From DASZHJ01 sp035581425 (GTDB lineage: Bacteria > Pseudomonadota > Alphaproteobacteria > ATCC43930 > CGMCC-115725), in NCBI GenBank assembly GCA_035581425.1, contig DATJVP010000069.1:23402-87401 (forward strand): 64,000 nucleotides of DNA, written 5' to 3'. Below the pieces are notes generated by a model, which saw only the letters and a program-made list of their open reading frames with translations, was not told the DNA's origin and searched no databases. Of the stretch, positions 17,030-26,041 are shown piece by piece (within the stretch, counting starts at the first letter, position 1; each line of letters opens with the position of its first letter). Position numbers and translations under genes: made by a program.

Positions 17030-18112
17030 TTGCCAACGGTGCCGGCCGTCCGCGTAGCGACGGTTGCCGAGGACGGGTGGGTTGGGCGGCTTGCCCGACC
17101 CATCCGTCGCCTCGGCAGGCTGCTTTTTTCGGTGGCGCTGACCTTCCTGGGTCTGACCTGCGTCACCTTCTTCATTGGCCGAGTGATCCCGATCGATCCC
17201 GTGCTCGCCATCGTCGGCGACAAAGCCTCGATCGCGACCTACAACAAAGTGAAAATCGAGATCGGCCTGGACCAACCGATCCCGGTGCAATACTGGCGCT
17301 ACCTCGTGAAGATCGTGCACGGGGACTTCGGCAATTCCATCATCACCTCCGAGCCCGTGCTGCATGACCTCATGCACGTATTTCCAGCGACGCTGGAGCT
17401 TTCGGTGCTGGCGCTCATCATCGGCGTGGTTTTTGGCATCCCCTTGGGCGTCCTCGCCGCGACACATCGCGGGCGATGGCAGGACCAGGTGATCCGCTTC
17501 GTCTCGTTGCTCGGATATTCCATGCCGGTGTTTTGGCTCGGGCTCGTGGGGCTGCTTGCCTTCTATGCCGAGCTCGGCTGGGTCGCGGGACCCGGCCGGA
17601 TCGACGTGAGCTACGACGATATCGTCCATCCCGTCACCGGGCTCCTCACCCTCGACAGTCTCATCGAGGGCGAGGACGAGGTGTTCTGGAACGCCCTTAG
17701 CCATCTGATACTGCCGGCGTCGATCCTGGGATATCTCTCGCTCGCCTATGTCGCGAGGATGACGCGGAGCTTCATGCTCGCGCAGCTCAAGCAGGAATAC
17801 GTCCTCGCGACGCTCGCCAAAGGACTCTCGCCTTTCCGAGTGGTCTGGGTGCACGCGCTCGGCAATGTCTGGGTTCAGCTCGTGACGGTGATCGCGCTCA
17901 CTTTCGGCAATCTGCTCGAAGGCGCGGTGCTCACCGAGACCGTCTTCGCCTGGCCCGGGCTTGGGCTCTACATGAAGAACTCGCTATTCAACGCCGACCT
18001 CAATGCGGTGCTCGGGGGAACGATGCTCGTGGGTGTCGTCTACATCGGCCTCAACATGCTATCCGACCTGGTGTATCCGCTGGTCGATCCGCGCGCGCGG
18101 GAGCAGCGATGA
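17030..18112 (+). CDS. ABC transporter permease (DppB/NikB type)
   Basis: This is a 360-residue inner-membrane permease with about six spans. The first (about 30-52) is followed by the long periplasmic loop typical of DppB. The EAA-type loop contacting the ATPase reads LAKGLSPFRVVWVHALGNVW. The C-terminus GAVLTETVFAWPGLGLYMKNSLFNADLNAVLGG is characteristic. Only four bases separate it from the binding-protein stop. The first start is a TTG at 17030; a GTG at 17039 is equally possible, and neither has a strong ribosome binding site, consistent with coupling to the gene before. Confidence 0.93.
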   Translation: MPTVPAVRVATVAEDGWVGRLARPIRRLGRLLFSVALTFLGLTCVTFFIGRVIPIDPVLAIVGDKASIATYNKVKIEIGLDQPIPVQYWRYLVKIVHGDFGNSIITSEPVLHDLMHVFPATLELSVLALIIGVVFGIPLGVLAATHRGRWQDQVIRFVSLLGYSMPVFWLGLVGLLAFYAELGWVAGPGRIDVSYDDIVHPVTGLLTLDSLIEGEDEVFWNALSHLILPASILGYLSLAYVARMTRSFMLAQLKQEYVLATLAKGLSPFRVVWVHALGNVWVQLVTVIALTFGNLLEGAVLTETVFAWPGLGLYMKNSLFNADLNAVLGGTMLVGVVYIGLNMLSDLVYPLVDPRAREQR

Positions 18113-19017
18113 CGGACGCGGTCGCATGGAGGGGATGGCTTCTCGACCCCGCGCCCGCGAGCCGGCGCCAGGCTCGGCTCGGGCGCTGGTACCGCGCGTG
18201 GATGGCGTTCCGGCGCAACGGTCTCGCGATGGCCGGCCTCGGTATCGTGCTGCTGGTGGTGCTGATGGCGGTCTTCGCGCCGCTGATCGCGGAACCCAGC
18301 GCGGCAACCCTGCAAGTGCTCGCGGACCGGCTGCAGCCGGCCTCCGCCCAGCATTGGTTCGGCACCGACGAGCTCGGCCGCGACATCTTCGCGAGAATCA
18401 TTTTCGGCGCGCGAACCACACTCGTCATCGTCATCTTGGTGTCGGTGATCGTTGTTCCCGTGGGCCTCGGGATCGGGCTTCCCGCGGGCTATTTCGGCGG
18501 CTGGATCGATGCGCTGCTGATGCGCATTACCGACATATTCCTTTCCTTCCCGCGCCTGGTGCTGGCGCTCGCCTTCGCTGCGGCGCTGGGACCGGGCATC
18601 GAGAATGCCGTCATCGCGATCTCGCTGACGACCTGGCCGCCTTATGCGCGCCTCGCGCGTGCGGAGACGCTCACCCGGCGCCGTGCGGAATTCATCGAGG
18701 CCGCGGAGATGCAAGGGGCATCGCAGCTCCGGATCATCCTCTCGCAGATCGTGCCGCTCTGCCTGCCCTCGGTAATCATTCGCCTCACCCTCGACATGGC
18801 CGGGATCATCCTGACCGCGGCCGGCCTCGGCTTCCTCGGCCTCGGCGCGCAGCCGCCCGCGCCGGAATGGGGCGCGATGGTTTCCTCCGGCAGGCAGGTT
18901 CTGCTCGACCACTGGTGGGTCGCGACCATTCCGGGCATCGCCATCTTCTTCACCAGCGTGGGGTTCAATCTGCTGGGTGACGGCCTGCGCGACGTCGCGG
19001 ATTCCCGCGCGACATGA
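18109..19017 (+). CDS. ABC transporter permease (DppC/NikC type)
   Basis: This 302-residue second permease subunit has the N-terminal OppC-type start (WYRAWMAFRRNGLAMAGLGIVLLVVLMAVFAPLIAE), the HWFGTDELGRDIFARIIFGARTTLVIV block, and the EAA loop AAEMQGASQLRIILSQIVPL. It heterodimerises with the upstream DppB-type subunit. The start overlaps the upstream stop by four bases (ATGA), so the subunits are translationally coupled. Confidence 0.95.
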   Translation: MTDAVAWRGWLLDPAPASRRQARLGRWYRAWMAFRRNGLAMAGLGIVLLVVLMAVFAPLIAEPSAATLQVLADRLQPASAQHWFGTDELGRDIFARIIFGARTTLVIVILVSVIVVPVGLGIGLPAGYFGGWIDALLMRITDIFLSFPRLVLALAFAAALGPGIENAVIAISLTTWPPYARLARAETLTRRRAEFIEAAEMQGASQLRIILSQIVPLCLPSVIIRLTLDMAGIILTAAGLGFLGLGAQPPAPEWGAMVSSGRQVLLDHWWVATIPGIAIFFTSVGFNLLGDGLRDVADSRAT

Positions 19018-19862
19018 GCGAGTCCAAGCTCCTTTCCGTGCGTAACCTGAGGGTGACCTATCCCAGTGACGAGGGCGATTTCGTCGCGGTACGCGGCGTC
19101 TCCTTCGAGCTCGGACGCGAGCGGCTCGGCATCGTCGGGGAGTCCGGCTCGGGCAAATCGACCACGGGGCGTGCGATCATGGGCCTCGTGCCGGAGCCGG
19201 GGCGCGTCGAGGCCGACGAGCTCCGCCTCGGCGAGGAGAACCTGCTTCGGCTCGACGAGCGCGGCTTCCGCCGCATTCGCGGTAAGCGGGTCGCGATGAT
19301 CCTGCAGGACCCGAAGTACTCGCTCGATCCCGTCATGAGCGTCGGCCACCAGATCGCCGAGACCCACCGCTGCCACTTCGGAAGCAACGCCGCCGCGGCG
19401 CGCGTGGCGGCTTTGGAGATGCTGGCGGCCGTGCACATCCGCGATCCCGAGCGCGTCTATGCGCTCTACCCTCATCAGGTCTCCGGGGGCATGGGCCAGC
19501 GGGTCATGATCGCGATGATGCTGATTGCGGGACCCGATCTCCTCATCGCGGACGAGCCGACCTCGGCGCTCGACGTGACCGTGCAGCATCAGGTGCTCGC
19601 GATCATGGACGATCTCGTGCGCCGCCGCGGGATGGGATTGATCCTCATCAGTCACAACCTCCATCTGGTCTCGGCCTTCTGCGACCGCGTGCTCGTGATG
19701 TATGCGGGACGCGTGCTCGAGACCTGCAAGGCCTCGGAACTCGCGACCGCGCGGCATCCCTACACCCGCGGCCTCCTCGCCTCACTGCCGGAGCTCGGAA
19801 GGCGGCGCGCGGAGCTGCCGCAATTGCAGCGCGACCCCGCCTGGGCGGCGGATGCCCCGTGA
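19014..19862 (+). CDS. ABC transporter ATP-binding protein (DppD/NikD type)
   Basis: This 282-residue ATPase has Walker A GESGSGKST, the Q-loop in VAMILQDPKYSLDPVMSVG, the signature VSGGMGQRVMIAMML, and Walker B LLIADEPTSALDVT with the switch His in LILISHNLHL. It is shorter than DppD/OppD (about 325 residues) and lacks most of the oligopeptide C-terminal region, matching the NikD-length class. It starts inside the last codons of the preceding permease gene (ATGA overlap) and powers this five-gene importer. Confidence 0.95.
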   Translation: MSESKLLSVRNLRVTYPSDEGDFVAVRGVSFELGRERLGIVGESGSGKSTTGRAIMGLVPEPGRVEADELRLGEENLLRLDERGFRRIRGKRVAMILQDPKYSLDPVMSVGHQIAETHRCHFGSNAAAARVAALEMLAAVHIRDPERVYALYPHQVSGGMGQRVMIAMMLIAGPDLLIADEPTSALDVTVQHQVLAIMDDLVRRRGMGLILISHNLHLVSAFCDRVLVMYAGRVLETCKASELATARHPYTRGLLASLPELGRRRAELPQLQRDPAWAADAP

Positions 19863-20635
19863 TCGAGCTGGAGGGCGTCACCGTCAGCTACGGCAGCGGC
19901 GAGCGGCGGATCGACGCCGTACGCGACGTCTCTTTTGGCGTCGCCATCGGCGAGACCTTCGGGCTGGTGGGCGAGTCCGGCTCCGGCAAATCGACCGTGC
20001 TGCGGGCGATCGCCGGGCTAATCCCGCACGCGGAGGGCCGCGTCACGCTGGCGAGCCAGGAGATGCAGCCGCGCCGGACCAAGGCCGAGCGCAAGATGGT
20101 GCAGATGGTGTTCCAGGATCCCTATGGCTCCCTGCATCCGAACCAAACGGTCGACCAGACCTTGAGCATGCCGGTCGTGATCCACCGCCTCGGCGACACC
20201 GAGCGCCGCATCTCCTCCGCGCTGCGTGAGGTCGGGCTCGGCCGCGAGCATCGCTACCGCTTTCCGCACCAGCTCTCGGGCGGGCAGCGCCAGCGTGTCG
20301 CGATCGCGCGCGCGCTCATCCTGGAGCCGCGCATCCTGCTTCTCGACGAGCCCACCTCCGCACTCGATGTCTCCGTGCAGGCGGAGATCCTGAACCTGCT
20401 GGTGCGGCTGCGGCGCGATCACGGCCTCACCGCGCTGATGGTGAGCCACGATCTCGCGGTGGTCGCGCATCTCTGCGAGCGTGTCGCGGTGATGAGCCAC
20501 GGAAGGATCGTCGAGATCACGACCGCCGATGCGCTGGCGTCAGGGAGAGTGAGCCATCCCTATACGCGCGAGCTTCTGCGCTCCAATCGCGGCTTCGATC
20601 GCAGCGGCGCGGAGATCGACGACGCGGTCTCGTGA
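19859..20635 (+). CDS. ABC transporter ATP-binding protein (DppF/NikE type)
   Basis: This 258-residue second ATPase has Walker A GESGSGKST, Q-loop MVQMVFQDPYGSLHPNQTV, signature LSGGQRQRVAIARAL, and Walker B ILLLDEPTSALDVSVQ, followed by LMVSHDLAVVAHLCERVAVM. It pairs with the preceding ATPase as the second nucleotide-binding subunit. It starts at a GTG overlapping the upstream TGA (GTGA). The usual DppF tail with CXXXXPXC is absent, so NikE-like length is kept. It ends the operon, convergent with the phosphatase gene 31 bases away. Confidence 0.95.
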   Translation: MIELEGVTVSYGSGERRIDAVRDVSFGVAIGETFGLVGESGSGKSTVLRAIAGLIPHAEGRVTLASQEMQPRRTKAERKMVQMVFQDPYGSLHPNQTVDQTLSMPVVIHRLGDTERRISSALREVGLGREHRYRFPHQLSGGQRQRVAIARALILEPRILLLDEPTSALDVSVQAEILNLLVRLRRDHGLTALMVSHDLAVVAHLCERVAVMSHGRIVEITTADALASGRVSHPYTRELLRSNRGFDRSGAEIDDAVS

Positions 20636-20666
20636 GAGCTCCCAGCTCAAGGGGAAGGGGCACGCG

Positions 20667-21110
20667 CTATACCTGTCCCGTTATCCCCGGCGGGAAGCGC
20701 TCGCGGATGCGGCGCCAGAGGTCGTCGCGAAGCGCGCGATAGGCCGCGAGGATCTCCGCGCGGTTTCCCTCAACGGCGCCGGGCTCATGCGTCGGCCAGA
20801 ATTCCACCTCGCAAGCCATGCTACGCGTGAGCTCGACCGCCCGATGCTGCGCTTGCGGTGTTAGCGAGACCACGAGATCGAAGGAGCCGTCCTCGAGCTC
20901 CTCGAAGCTCTTGGGACGGTGGCTCGCGAGGTCGATCCCCATCTCCTCCATCACAGCGACGACGAAGGGATCGATCGGGAGACCGCGAATGCCCACACTG
21001 TCCACGAAGATACGCCGCGAGTGGAGCCGCCGCAGCAGCGCCGCCGCCATGGGCGAGCGGATCGAGTTGTAGTTGCAGGCGAAGAGCACGCTGCCGGGAA
21101 GCCGCGTCAT
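20667..21110 (-). CDS. low-molecular-weight phosphatase family protein
   Basis: This 147-residue protein has the LMW-PTP/arsenate-reductase P-loop near the N-terminus: CNYNSIRSP, where C(x5)R-S fits the family, with the first Cys as nucleophile. The general acid loop is less clear (FWPTHEPG). Homologues in alphaproteobacteria lie directly after a UPF0262 gene and before infA, and their substrate is not established. Here UPF0262 is four bases upstream, but infA does not follow; the gene instead meets the ABC operon head-on. Confidence 0.9.
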   Translation of the reverse strand: MTRLPGSVLFACNYNSIRSPMAAALLRRLHSRRIFVDSVGIRGLPIDPFVVAVMEEMGIDLASHRPKSFEELEDGSFDLVVSLTPQAQHRAVELTRSMACEVEFWPTHEPGAVEGNRAEILAAYRALRDDLWRRIRERFPPGITGQV

Positions 21111-21114
21111 CGCC

Positions 21115-21591
21115 TCAGCCCCTGATGTGCAGGACGCAGATCAGCGTGAATAGACGCCGCGCGGTGTCGAGATCCATCTCGACCTTCTCCGCGAGGCGCT
21201 CGCGCAGAAGCTCCGAGCCCTCGTTGTGAAGGCCGCGCCGGCCCATGTCGATCGCTTCGATCCGCGAGGGCGTCGCGGTGCGGATCGCCTTGTAATAGCT
21301 CTCGCAGATCAGGAAGTAGTCGCGGATGATGCCGCGGAGGGGCTGCAGTGGGATCGCGAGCCGGTCGAGCGGCGACTCATCGGTCGCGCGGAGGTCGAGG
21401 ATGAGCCGGCTCTCCTCGAGCCCGATCCGTAAATGGAACGGCCCCGTCCGCGGCGCGACCGGTGCGAAGGAGTTCTCCTCCAGCAGGTCGAAGATCGCGA
21501 CGGCGCGCTCGTGCTCGATATCGGCATTGCGGCGGACGACGCTCTTCTCGTCGAGGTCGATCTTGACGATGCGCTGGTCGCCCGCGGCCAT
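21115..21591 (-). CDS. UPF0262 family protein
   Basis: This 158-residue conserved alphaproteobacterial protein of unknown function is recognised by VKIDLDEKSVVRRNADIEHERAVAIFDLLEEN, FHLRIGLEESRLILDLR, LIPLQPLRGIIRDYFLICESYYKAIRTATPSRIEAIDMGRRGLHNEGSELL and the end RLFTLICVLHIRG. It is predicted cytosolic, with no signal or membrane segment. The ATG at 21591 gives the family length; earlier open sequence overlaps hisD. It sits four bases after hisD and four before the phosphatase gene, in a tight operon. Confidence 0.93.
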   Translation of the reverse strand: MAAGDQRIVKIDLDEKSVVRRNADIEHERAVAIFDLLEENSFAPVAPRTGPFHLRIGLEESRLILDLRATDESPLDRLAIPLQPLRGIIRDYFLICESYYKAIRTATPSRIEAIDMGRRGLHNEGSELLRERLAEKVEMDLDTARRLFTLICVLHIRG

Positions 21592-21595
21592 GGCC

Positions 21596-22897
21596 TCAGC
21601 CCGGCGGCAGGTTAAGCCGGATCGCGATCGAAAGTGCGTGTGCGTCGAGCCCTTCGGCGCGTGCGAGCTCGATTGCGGCGGGTCCGACCGCGCGTAGGCC
21701 CTCGGGCCCACAGGACAGAAGCGACGTGCGCTTCATGAAATCCTGCACGCCGAGTCCGGAGGAGAAGCGGGCGCTCCGGGCGGTTGGGAGCACGTGATTG
21801 GGCCCGCCGACATAGTCGCCGACGGCCTCGGGCGAGTGGCGGCCGAGGAAGATCGCGCCGGCATTGCGCACCCGGCCCGCGAGCGCCTCGGCGTCCTCGA
21901 CCGCGATCTCCAGATGCTCCGGCGCGATCCGGTCGACGAGGGGGATCGCTTCCTGCCAATTGCGCGTCACGATGAGCGCACCATGCCGCGCCCAGCTCTC
22001 GCCAGCGATCGAGCCGCGCGGCAGCGTCTTGAGATGCGCCTCGACGGCGCGCGCGACGGCCGCGGCGAAGGAAGGATCCGTCGTGATGAGGATGGCCTGC
22101 GCCGCCGTATCGTGCTCGGCTTGCGAGAGCAAGTCCGCCGCGATCCATGTGGGGTCGTTCTGCGCGTCGGCAAGCACGAGAATTTCAGAAGGGCCGGCGA
22201 TCATGTCGATGCCGACGGTGCCGAAGACGCGTCGCTTCGCCGCCGCCACATACGCATTGCCGGGGCCGACGATCTTGTCGACTGCCGGAATCGTCGCGGT
22301 GCCGTACGCGAGAGCCGCGACGGCTTGCGCACCGCCGATCCGATAGATCTCCGAGACGCCCGCGAGTTTCGCCGCCGCCAGCACCAGCGGGTTGAGCTTC
22401 CCCTCCGGCGCGGGCACCACCATGGCGACGCGATCGACACCAGCGACCTTCGCGGGGATCGCGTTCATCAGCACCGAGGAAGGGTAGGCTGCGAGACCGC
22501 CGGGAACGTAGATTCCGACCGCGCCGATCGGTCGCCAGCGCGCGCCCAAACGGATGCCCTGGGGATCGACGTAGTCGAAGTCCTCCGGCACGAGGCGGCG
22601 ATGATAGGACTCGATGCGTTCGGCCGCGAGCCGGAGGGCCGCCAGCGTCTCGGCCGAGCATTGCCGCTCCGCCGCGGCGATCTCCTCGGCGGAAAGACGC
22701 ATGGTCGCGGGCGAAAGATCGAGGCGGTCGAAGCGCTTCGTCGCCTCGATCACCGCCGCGTCGCCGCGCGTACGCACATCCGCGAGGATCGCGGCAACGG
22801 CGGCATCGACCTCCTCCGCGGCCTCGCGCTTCTCCGCGAGGAGCGCCGCAAATTCCCGAGCGAAGCCGGAATCGGAGGTTGCGAGCCTACGCGGCAT
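21596..22897 (-). CDS. hisD: histidinol dehydrogenase
   Basis: This 433-residue enzyme catalyses the last two steps of histidine biosynthesis: oxidation of L-histidinol to histidinal and then histidine, using two NAD+ and Zn2+. Recognisable blocks are RWRPIGAVGIYVPGGLAAYPSSVLMNAIPAKVAGV, KIVGPGNAYVAAAKRRVFGTVGIDMIAGPSEILVLAD, LLSQAEHDTAAQAILIT, LIVTRNWQEAIPLVDRIAPEHLEI and PTARSARFSSGLGVQDFMKRTS. The start ATG at 22897 overlaps the hisG stop by 11 bases, implying coupled translation. An ATG-type start 33 bases upstream would overlap more deeply and is less likely. Confidence 0.97.
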   Translation of the reverse strand: MPRRLATSDSGFAREFAALLAEKREAAEEVDAAVAAILADVRTRGDAAVIEATKRFDRLDLSPATMRLSAEEIAAAERQCSAETLAALRLAAERIESYHRRLVPEDFDYVDPQGIRLGARWRPIGAVGIYVPGGLAAYPSSVLMNAIPAKVAGVDRVAMVVPAPEGKLNPLVLAAAKLAGVSEIYRIGGAQAVAALAYGTATIPAVDKIVGPGNAYVAAAKRRVFGTVGIDMIAGPSEILVLADAQNDPTWIAADLLSQAEHDTAAQAILITTDPSFAAAVARAVEAHLKTLPRGSIAGESWARHGALIVTRNWQEAIPLVDRIAPEHLEIAVEDAEALAGRVRNAGAIFLGRHSPEAVGDYVGGPNHVLPTARSARFSSGLGVQDFMKRTSLLSCGPEGLRAVGPAAIELARAEGLDAHALSIAIRLNLPPG

Positions 22898-23552
22898 GCG
22901 CGGCCTCGCGGAAGCGGTCGATCCAGCCATGGATCTCCCGCGGCCGGGTCTTGAGCGCGGCGCGGTTCACGATGAGGCGCGAAGTCACGTCGGCGATGTG
23001 CTCGATCTCGACGAGCCCGTTCGCGCGCAACGTCTCGCCGGTCTGCACGAGATCGACGATGCGCCGGCACAGTCCCAAGACCGGCGCCAGCTCCATCGCA
23101 CCGTTGAGCTTGATGCATTCGGCCTGGACGCCGCGCGCTGCGAAATGCCGGCGCGTGATTTCCGGATATTTGGTCGCGACGCGGATGCGGCTCCAGCGCT
23201 GGGGATCGTCCTGCCCGACGAGCTCCTTCGGCGCCGCAACCGCGAGACGACAACGGCCGATGCGAAGATCCAGCGGGGCGTAGATCTCGGGATACTCGAA
23301 CTCCATCAGCACGTCATTGCCGGCGACGCCCAGATGCGCTGCGCCGAAGGCGACGAAGGTCGCGACATCGAAATTGCGCACGAGCACCACGTCGAGCCCG
23401 GGGTGGCTTGTCGAGAATCGCAGCTTGCGCGAATTCTCGTTCGCGAACTGGGGCTCGATCTCGATCCCGGCACGCCGCATCAGCGGCACGACCTCACCGA
23501 GGATGCGCCCCTTGGGGAGCGCCAATACCAGCGTCTCGTTGCCGCGCGTCAC
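22887..23552 (-). CDS. hisG: ATP phosphoribosyltransferase, short form
   Basis: This 221-residue enzyme joins ATP and PRPP in the first committed step of histidine biosynthesis. It shows the start LVLALPKGRILGEVVPLMRRAGIEI, the VLVRNFDVATFVAFGAAHLGVAGNDVLME block, and the PRPP-binding loop near VQTGETLRANGLVEIEHIADVTSRLIVN. The length and the end at FREAAHAA mean the regulatory C-terminal domain is absent. Short HisG normally needs the HisZ partner, and no hisZ is in this window. A GTG at 23552 has GGAG nine bases upstream and is preferred; GTG 23558 is an alternative. Confidence 0.93.
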   Translation of the reverse strand: MTRGNETLVLALPKGRILGEVVPLMRRAGIEIEPQFANENSRKLRFSTSHPGLDVVLVRNFDVATFVAFGAAHLGVAGNDVLMEFEYPEIYAPLDLRIGRCRLAVAAPKELVGQDDPQRWSRIRVATKYPEITRRHFAARGVQAECIKLNGAMELAPVLGLCRRIVDLVQTGETLRANGLVEIEHIADVTSRLIVNRAALKTRPREIHGWIDRFREAAHAA

Positions 23553-23587
23553 GCCCACGATCTCCGAGAAAGACGACGTCGCGGGCG

Positions 23588-24043
23588 TCAGCGGCCCGCC
23601 TCGTCCAGGGGATGCCGAGGCTGCCACCGCGTGGGCCAGGGCTCGCCGAGGTCGTCTAGATGGCACAGTATCACGCCGGTTTCCAGCCGGATCGCCGCGC
23701 CTCCCGCGAAGTCGAGCTGAAGCGCGTCCCCGACCTGCCGGATCGCGAGCAATGCGAGGATACGGTCAGGCTCCGCGAGGCTGAAGCCGCGCCGCTTGAT
23801 GGCCGTCACTCCGCTGACGCTGAACCCGGTAAGCCGGCGCTCGAGGTTGTCGCGGGGGCGATCGGGCGGGGCCTCCCAGCGGAAGCGGTTCGCGACCAGC
23901 GCGAAGCGCTGTTCCTCCGGAAGATAGGCCATCTCCGAGACCGGGATCAGCGCATCCTGTAGCACCGCAGAGAGGACGGCGAGGTCCTCCTCATCGCGCG
24001 CGACGAGCTTCAAGGTCTCGGGCGCGCGAGCTTCCTCAGCCAT
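23588..24043 (-). CDS. DUF2948 family protein
   Basis: This 151-residue cytosolic protein of unknown function is recognised by its text LKLVARDEEDLAVLSAVLQDALIPVSEMAYLPEEQRFALVANRFRWE and its end LDFAGGAAIRLETGVILCHLDDLGEPWPTRWQPRHPLDE. It is typically found between murA and hisG/hisD in alphaproteobacteria, exactly as here. Its start overlaps the murA stop by eight bases. Confidence 0.9.
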   Translation of the reverse strand: MAEEARAPETLKLVARDEEDLAVLSAVLQDALIPVSEMAYLPEEQRFALVANRFRWEAPPDRPRDNLERRLTGFSVSGVTAIKRRGFSLAEPDRILALLAIRQVGDALQLDFAGGAAIRLETGVILCHLDDLGEPWPTRWQPRHPLDEAGR

Positions 24044-25322
24044 CGCTGATCCGCTCGATTGCGGCGCCACAGGCCGCGAGCTTCTCCTCGAGGCGCTCAT
24101 AGCCGCGGTCGAGGTGATAGACGCGGTTCACCAGCGTCTCGCCGCCGGCCGCGAGGCCCGCGAGCACCAGCGAAACCGAGGCGCGGAGGTCGGTCGCCAT
24201 CACAGGCGCGCCGGCGAGCCGCGAGACGCCGCGCACCATGGCAGAGGCGCCGTGCACGTTGATGTTGGCGCCCATGCGACAGAGTTCCGGCACGTGCATG
24301 AAGCGATTCTCGAAGATCGTCTCCGTGATCATCGCGGCGCCCTCGGCCGTCGTCATCAGCGCCATGATCTGCGCCTGGAGATCGGTTGGGAAGCCCGGGA
24401 AGGGCTCGGTCATGACGTCGACGCCGGAGAGCCGGCCGTTGAGGCGCTTCACCAGCAGCCCGCCCGCAGTCGGCGTGACCGCGACGCCAGCACCCTCGAG
24501 GACGCGGATCACGGAAGAGAGGCTCTCGCCATCGGCGCCCACGAGCTCGACGGCGCCGCCGGTGATGGCGGTCGCGACCATGTAGGTGCCGGTCTCGATG
24601 CGGTCGGGAATGACGCGATGCTCGGCGGCATGCAGCCGCTCGACCCCGCGGATGCGGATGCGATCGGTGCCGGCGCCCTCGATCTCGGCCCCCATGGCGG
24701 TGAGGCAGCGCGCGAGATCAACGATCTCGGGCTCGCGCGCGGCATTGACGAGCTGGGTCTCACCCTCGGCGAGGCTTGCGGCCATGAGCAGGTTCTCGGT
24801 GGCACCGACGGAGATGGTGGGAAAGACGATCTCGGCGCCCTTGAGTCCCTGGGGAGCGACAGCCTCGATATAGCCCTGATGCAGCGTCACCTTGGCGCCG
24901 AGATGCTCCAAGCCCTTTATGTGAAGGTCGACGGGACGCGTCCCGATCGCACAGCCGCCGGGGAGCGAGACCCGCGCCTCGCCCGCACGCGCGACGAGCG
25001 GCCCCAGCACCAGCACCGAGGCGCGCATCTTGCGCACGAGGTCGTAGGCCGCGGTGGTGGAGGCGATCCGCTTCGCGCGCAGCTCCACGGTATGGCCGTG
25101 CTCCTCAGCGGTCTCGGCGCCGTTGAGTGTGACGGAGACGCCGTGCTGGACCAGCAGATGCGCCATGGTGTCGATGTCCACGAGGCGCGGCAGGTTCGTG
25201 AGCGTCAGGGTCTCATCGGTCAGCAGCGCCGCCGCCATCAAGGGGAGCGCTGCGTTCTTGGCACCGCCGATCCTGATCTTGCCTTCGAGCGGCTTGCCGC
25301 CGCGGATGCGAATCTTGTCCAT
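24036..25322 (-). CDS. murA: UDP-N-acetylglucosamine 1-carboxyvinyltransferase
   Basis: This 428-residue enzyme transfers enolpyruvate from PEP to UDP-GlcNAc, the first committed step of peptidoglycan synthesis in the cytosol. It starts MDKIRIRGGKPLEGKIRIGGAKNAALPLMAAALL and contains the catalytic cysteine loop SLPGGCAIGTRPVDLH, with Cys about residue 124; this is the residue alkylated by fosfomycin, so sensitivity is expected. Later blocks FPGFPTDLQAQIMALMTTAEG and FENRFMHVPELCRMGANI are typical. The ATG at 25322 restores the normal family N-terminus. Confidence 0.97.
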   Translation of the reverse strand: MDKIRIRGGKPLEGKIRIGGAKNAALPLMAAALLTDETLTLTNLPRLVDIDTMAHLLVQHGVSVTLNGAETAEEHGHTVELRAKRIASTTAAYDLVRKMRASVLVLGPLVARAGEARVSLPGGCAIGTRPVDLHIKGLEHLGAKVTLHQGYIEAVAPQGLKGAEIVFPTISVGATENLLMAASLAEGETQLVNAAREPEIVDLARCLTAMGAEIEGAGTDRIRIRGVERLHAAEHRVIPDRIETGTYMVATAITGGAVELVGADGESLSSVIRVLEGAGVAVTPTAGGLLVKRLNGRLSGVDVMTEPFPGFPTDLQAQIMALMTTAEGAAMITETIFENRFMHVPELCRMGANINVHGASAMVRGVSRLAGAPVMATDLRASVSLVLAGLAAGGETLVNRVYHLDRGYERLEEKLAACGAAIERISDG

Positions 25323-25403
25323 GTGCTCGGGGAACCTCTCGTTTCGAAGCAATACCGACTTGCCGACGGTCCCCTACCTAAACCGGGATTATGGCGGAAT
25401 TCG

Positions 25404-25958
25404 CTACAGTCTTGGAAGCGTCACGCCGCGCTGGCGCATGTATTTGCCCTTGCGGTCGGCGTAGGAGGTCTCGCAGGGCTGCTCGCCCTTGAAGAAGAGG
25501 AACTGGCAGATGCCCTCGCCGGCATAGATGCGCGCGGGGAGCGGCGTGGTGTTGGAGATCTCGATCGTCACGTGCCCCTCCCATTCGGGCTCGAGGGGCG
25601 TCACGTTCACGATGATGCCGCAGCGGGCGTAGGTCGATTTCCCGAGGCAGACCACGAGCACGTCGCGCGGCACCCGGAAATACTCGATGGTGGAGGCGAG
25701 CGCGAAACTGTTGGGAGGGACGATGCAGATGTCGGTCTCGCGGTCGACGAAGCTCTGCGGCGAGAAGGCCTTGGGATCGACCACGGCGCTGTCGACGTTG
25801 GTGAATATCTTGAACTCCCGCCCGACTCGCGCGTCGTAGCCGTAGGAAGAGAGGCCGTAAGAGATGACGCCCTCGCGCGCCTGGCGCTCGACGAAGGGCT
25901 CGATCATCGCCTTCGTGGTCGCCATCTCGCGAATCCAACGATCGGACAAGATCGGCAT
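25404..25958 (-). CDS. dcd: dCTP deaminase
   Basis: This 184-residue enzyme deaminates dCTP to dUTP for thymidylate synthesis. It begins MPILSDRWIREMA and has LSSYGYDARVGREFKIFTN, the active-site region CLGKSTYARCGIIVNVTPLEPEWEGHVTIEISNT (catalytic Glu in that strand), and the C-terminal GKYMRQRGVTLPRL that closes the site. It lies 81 bases upstream of murA on the same strand. Confidence 0.97.
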   Translation of the reverse strand: MPILSDRWIREMATTKAMIEPFVERQAREGVISYGLSSYGYDARVGREFKIFTNVDSAVVDPKAFSPQSFVDRETDICIVPPNSFALASTIEYFRVPRDVLVVCLGKSTYARCGIIVNVTPLEPEWEGHVTIEISNTTPLPARIYAGEGICQFLFFKGEQPCETSYADRKGKYMRQRGVTLPRL

Positions 25959-26041
25959 GCCTGCGACTCCCTGGCGGTCGGACGGGGTCGAGGGGTTTTA
26001 AAGGAACGCCAAGGCACCCTCAAGCGTCGACGTGCTCGGGC

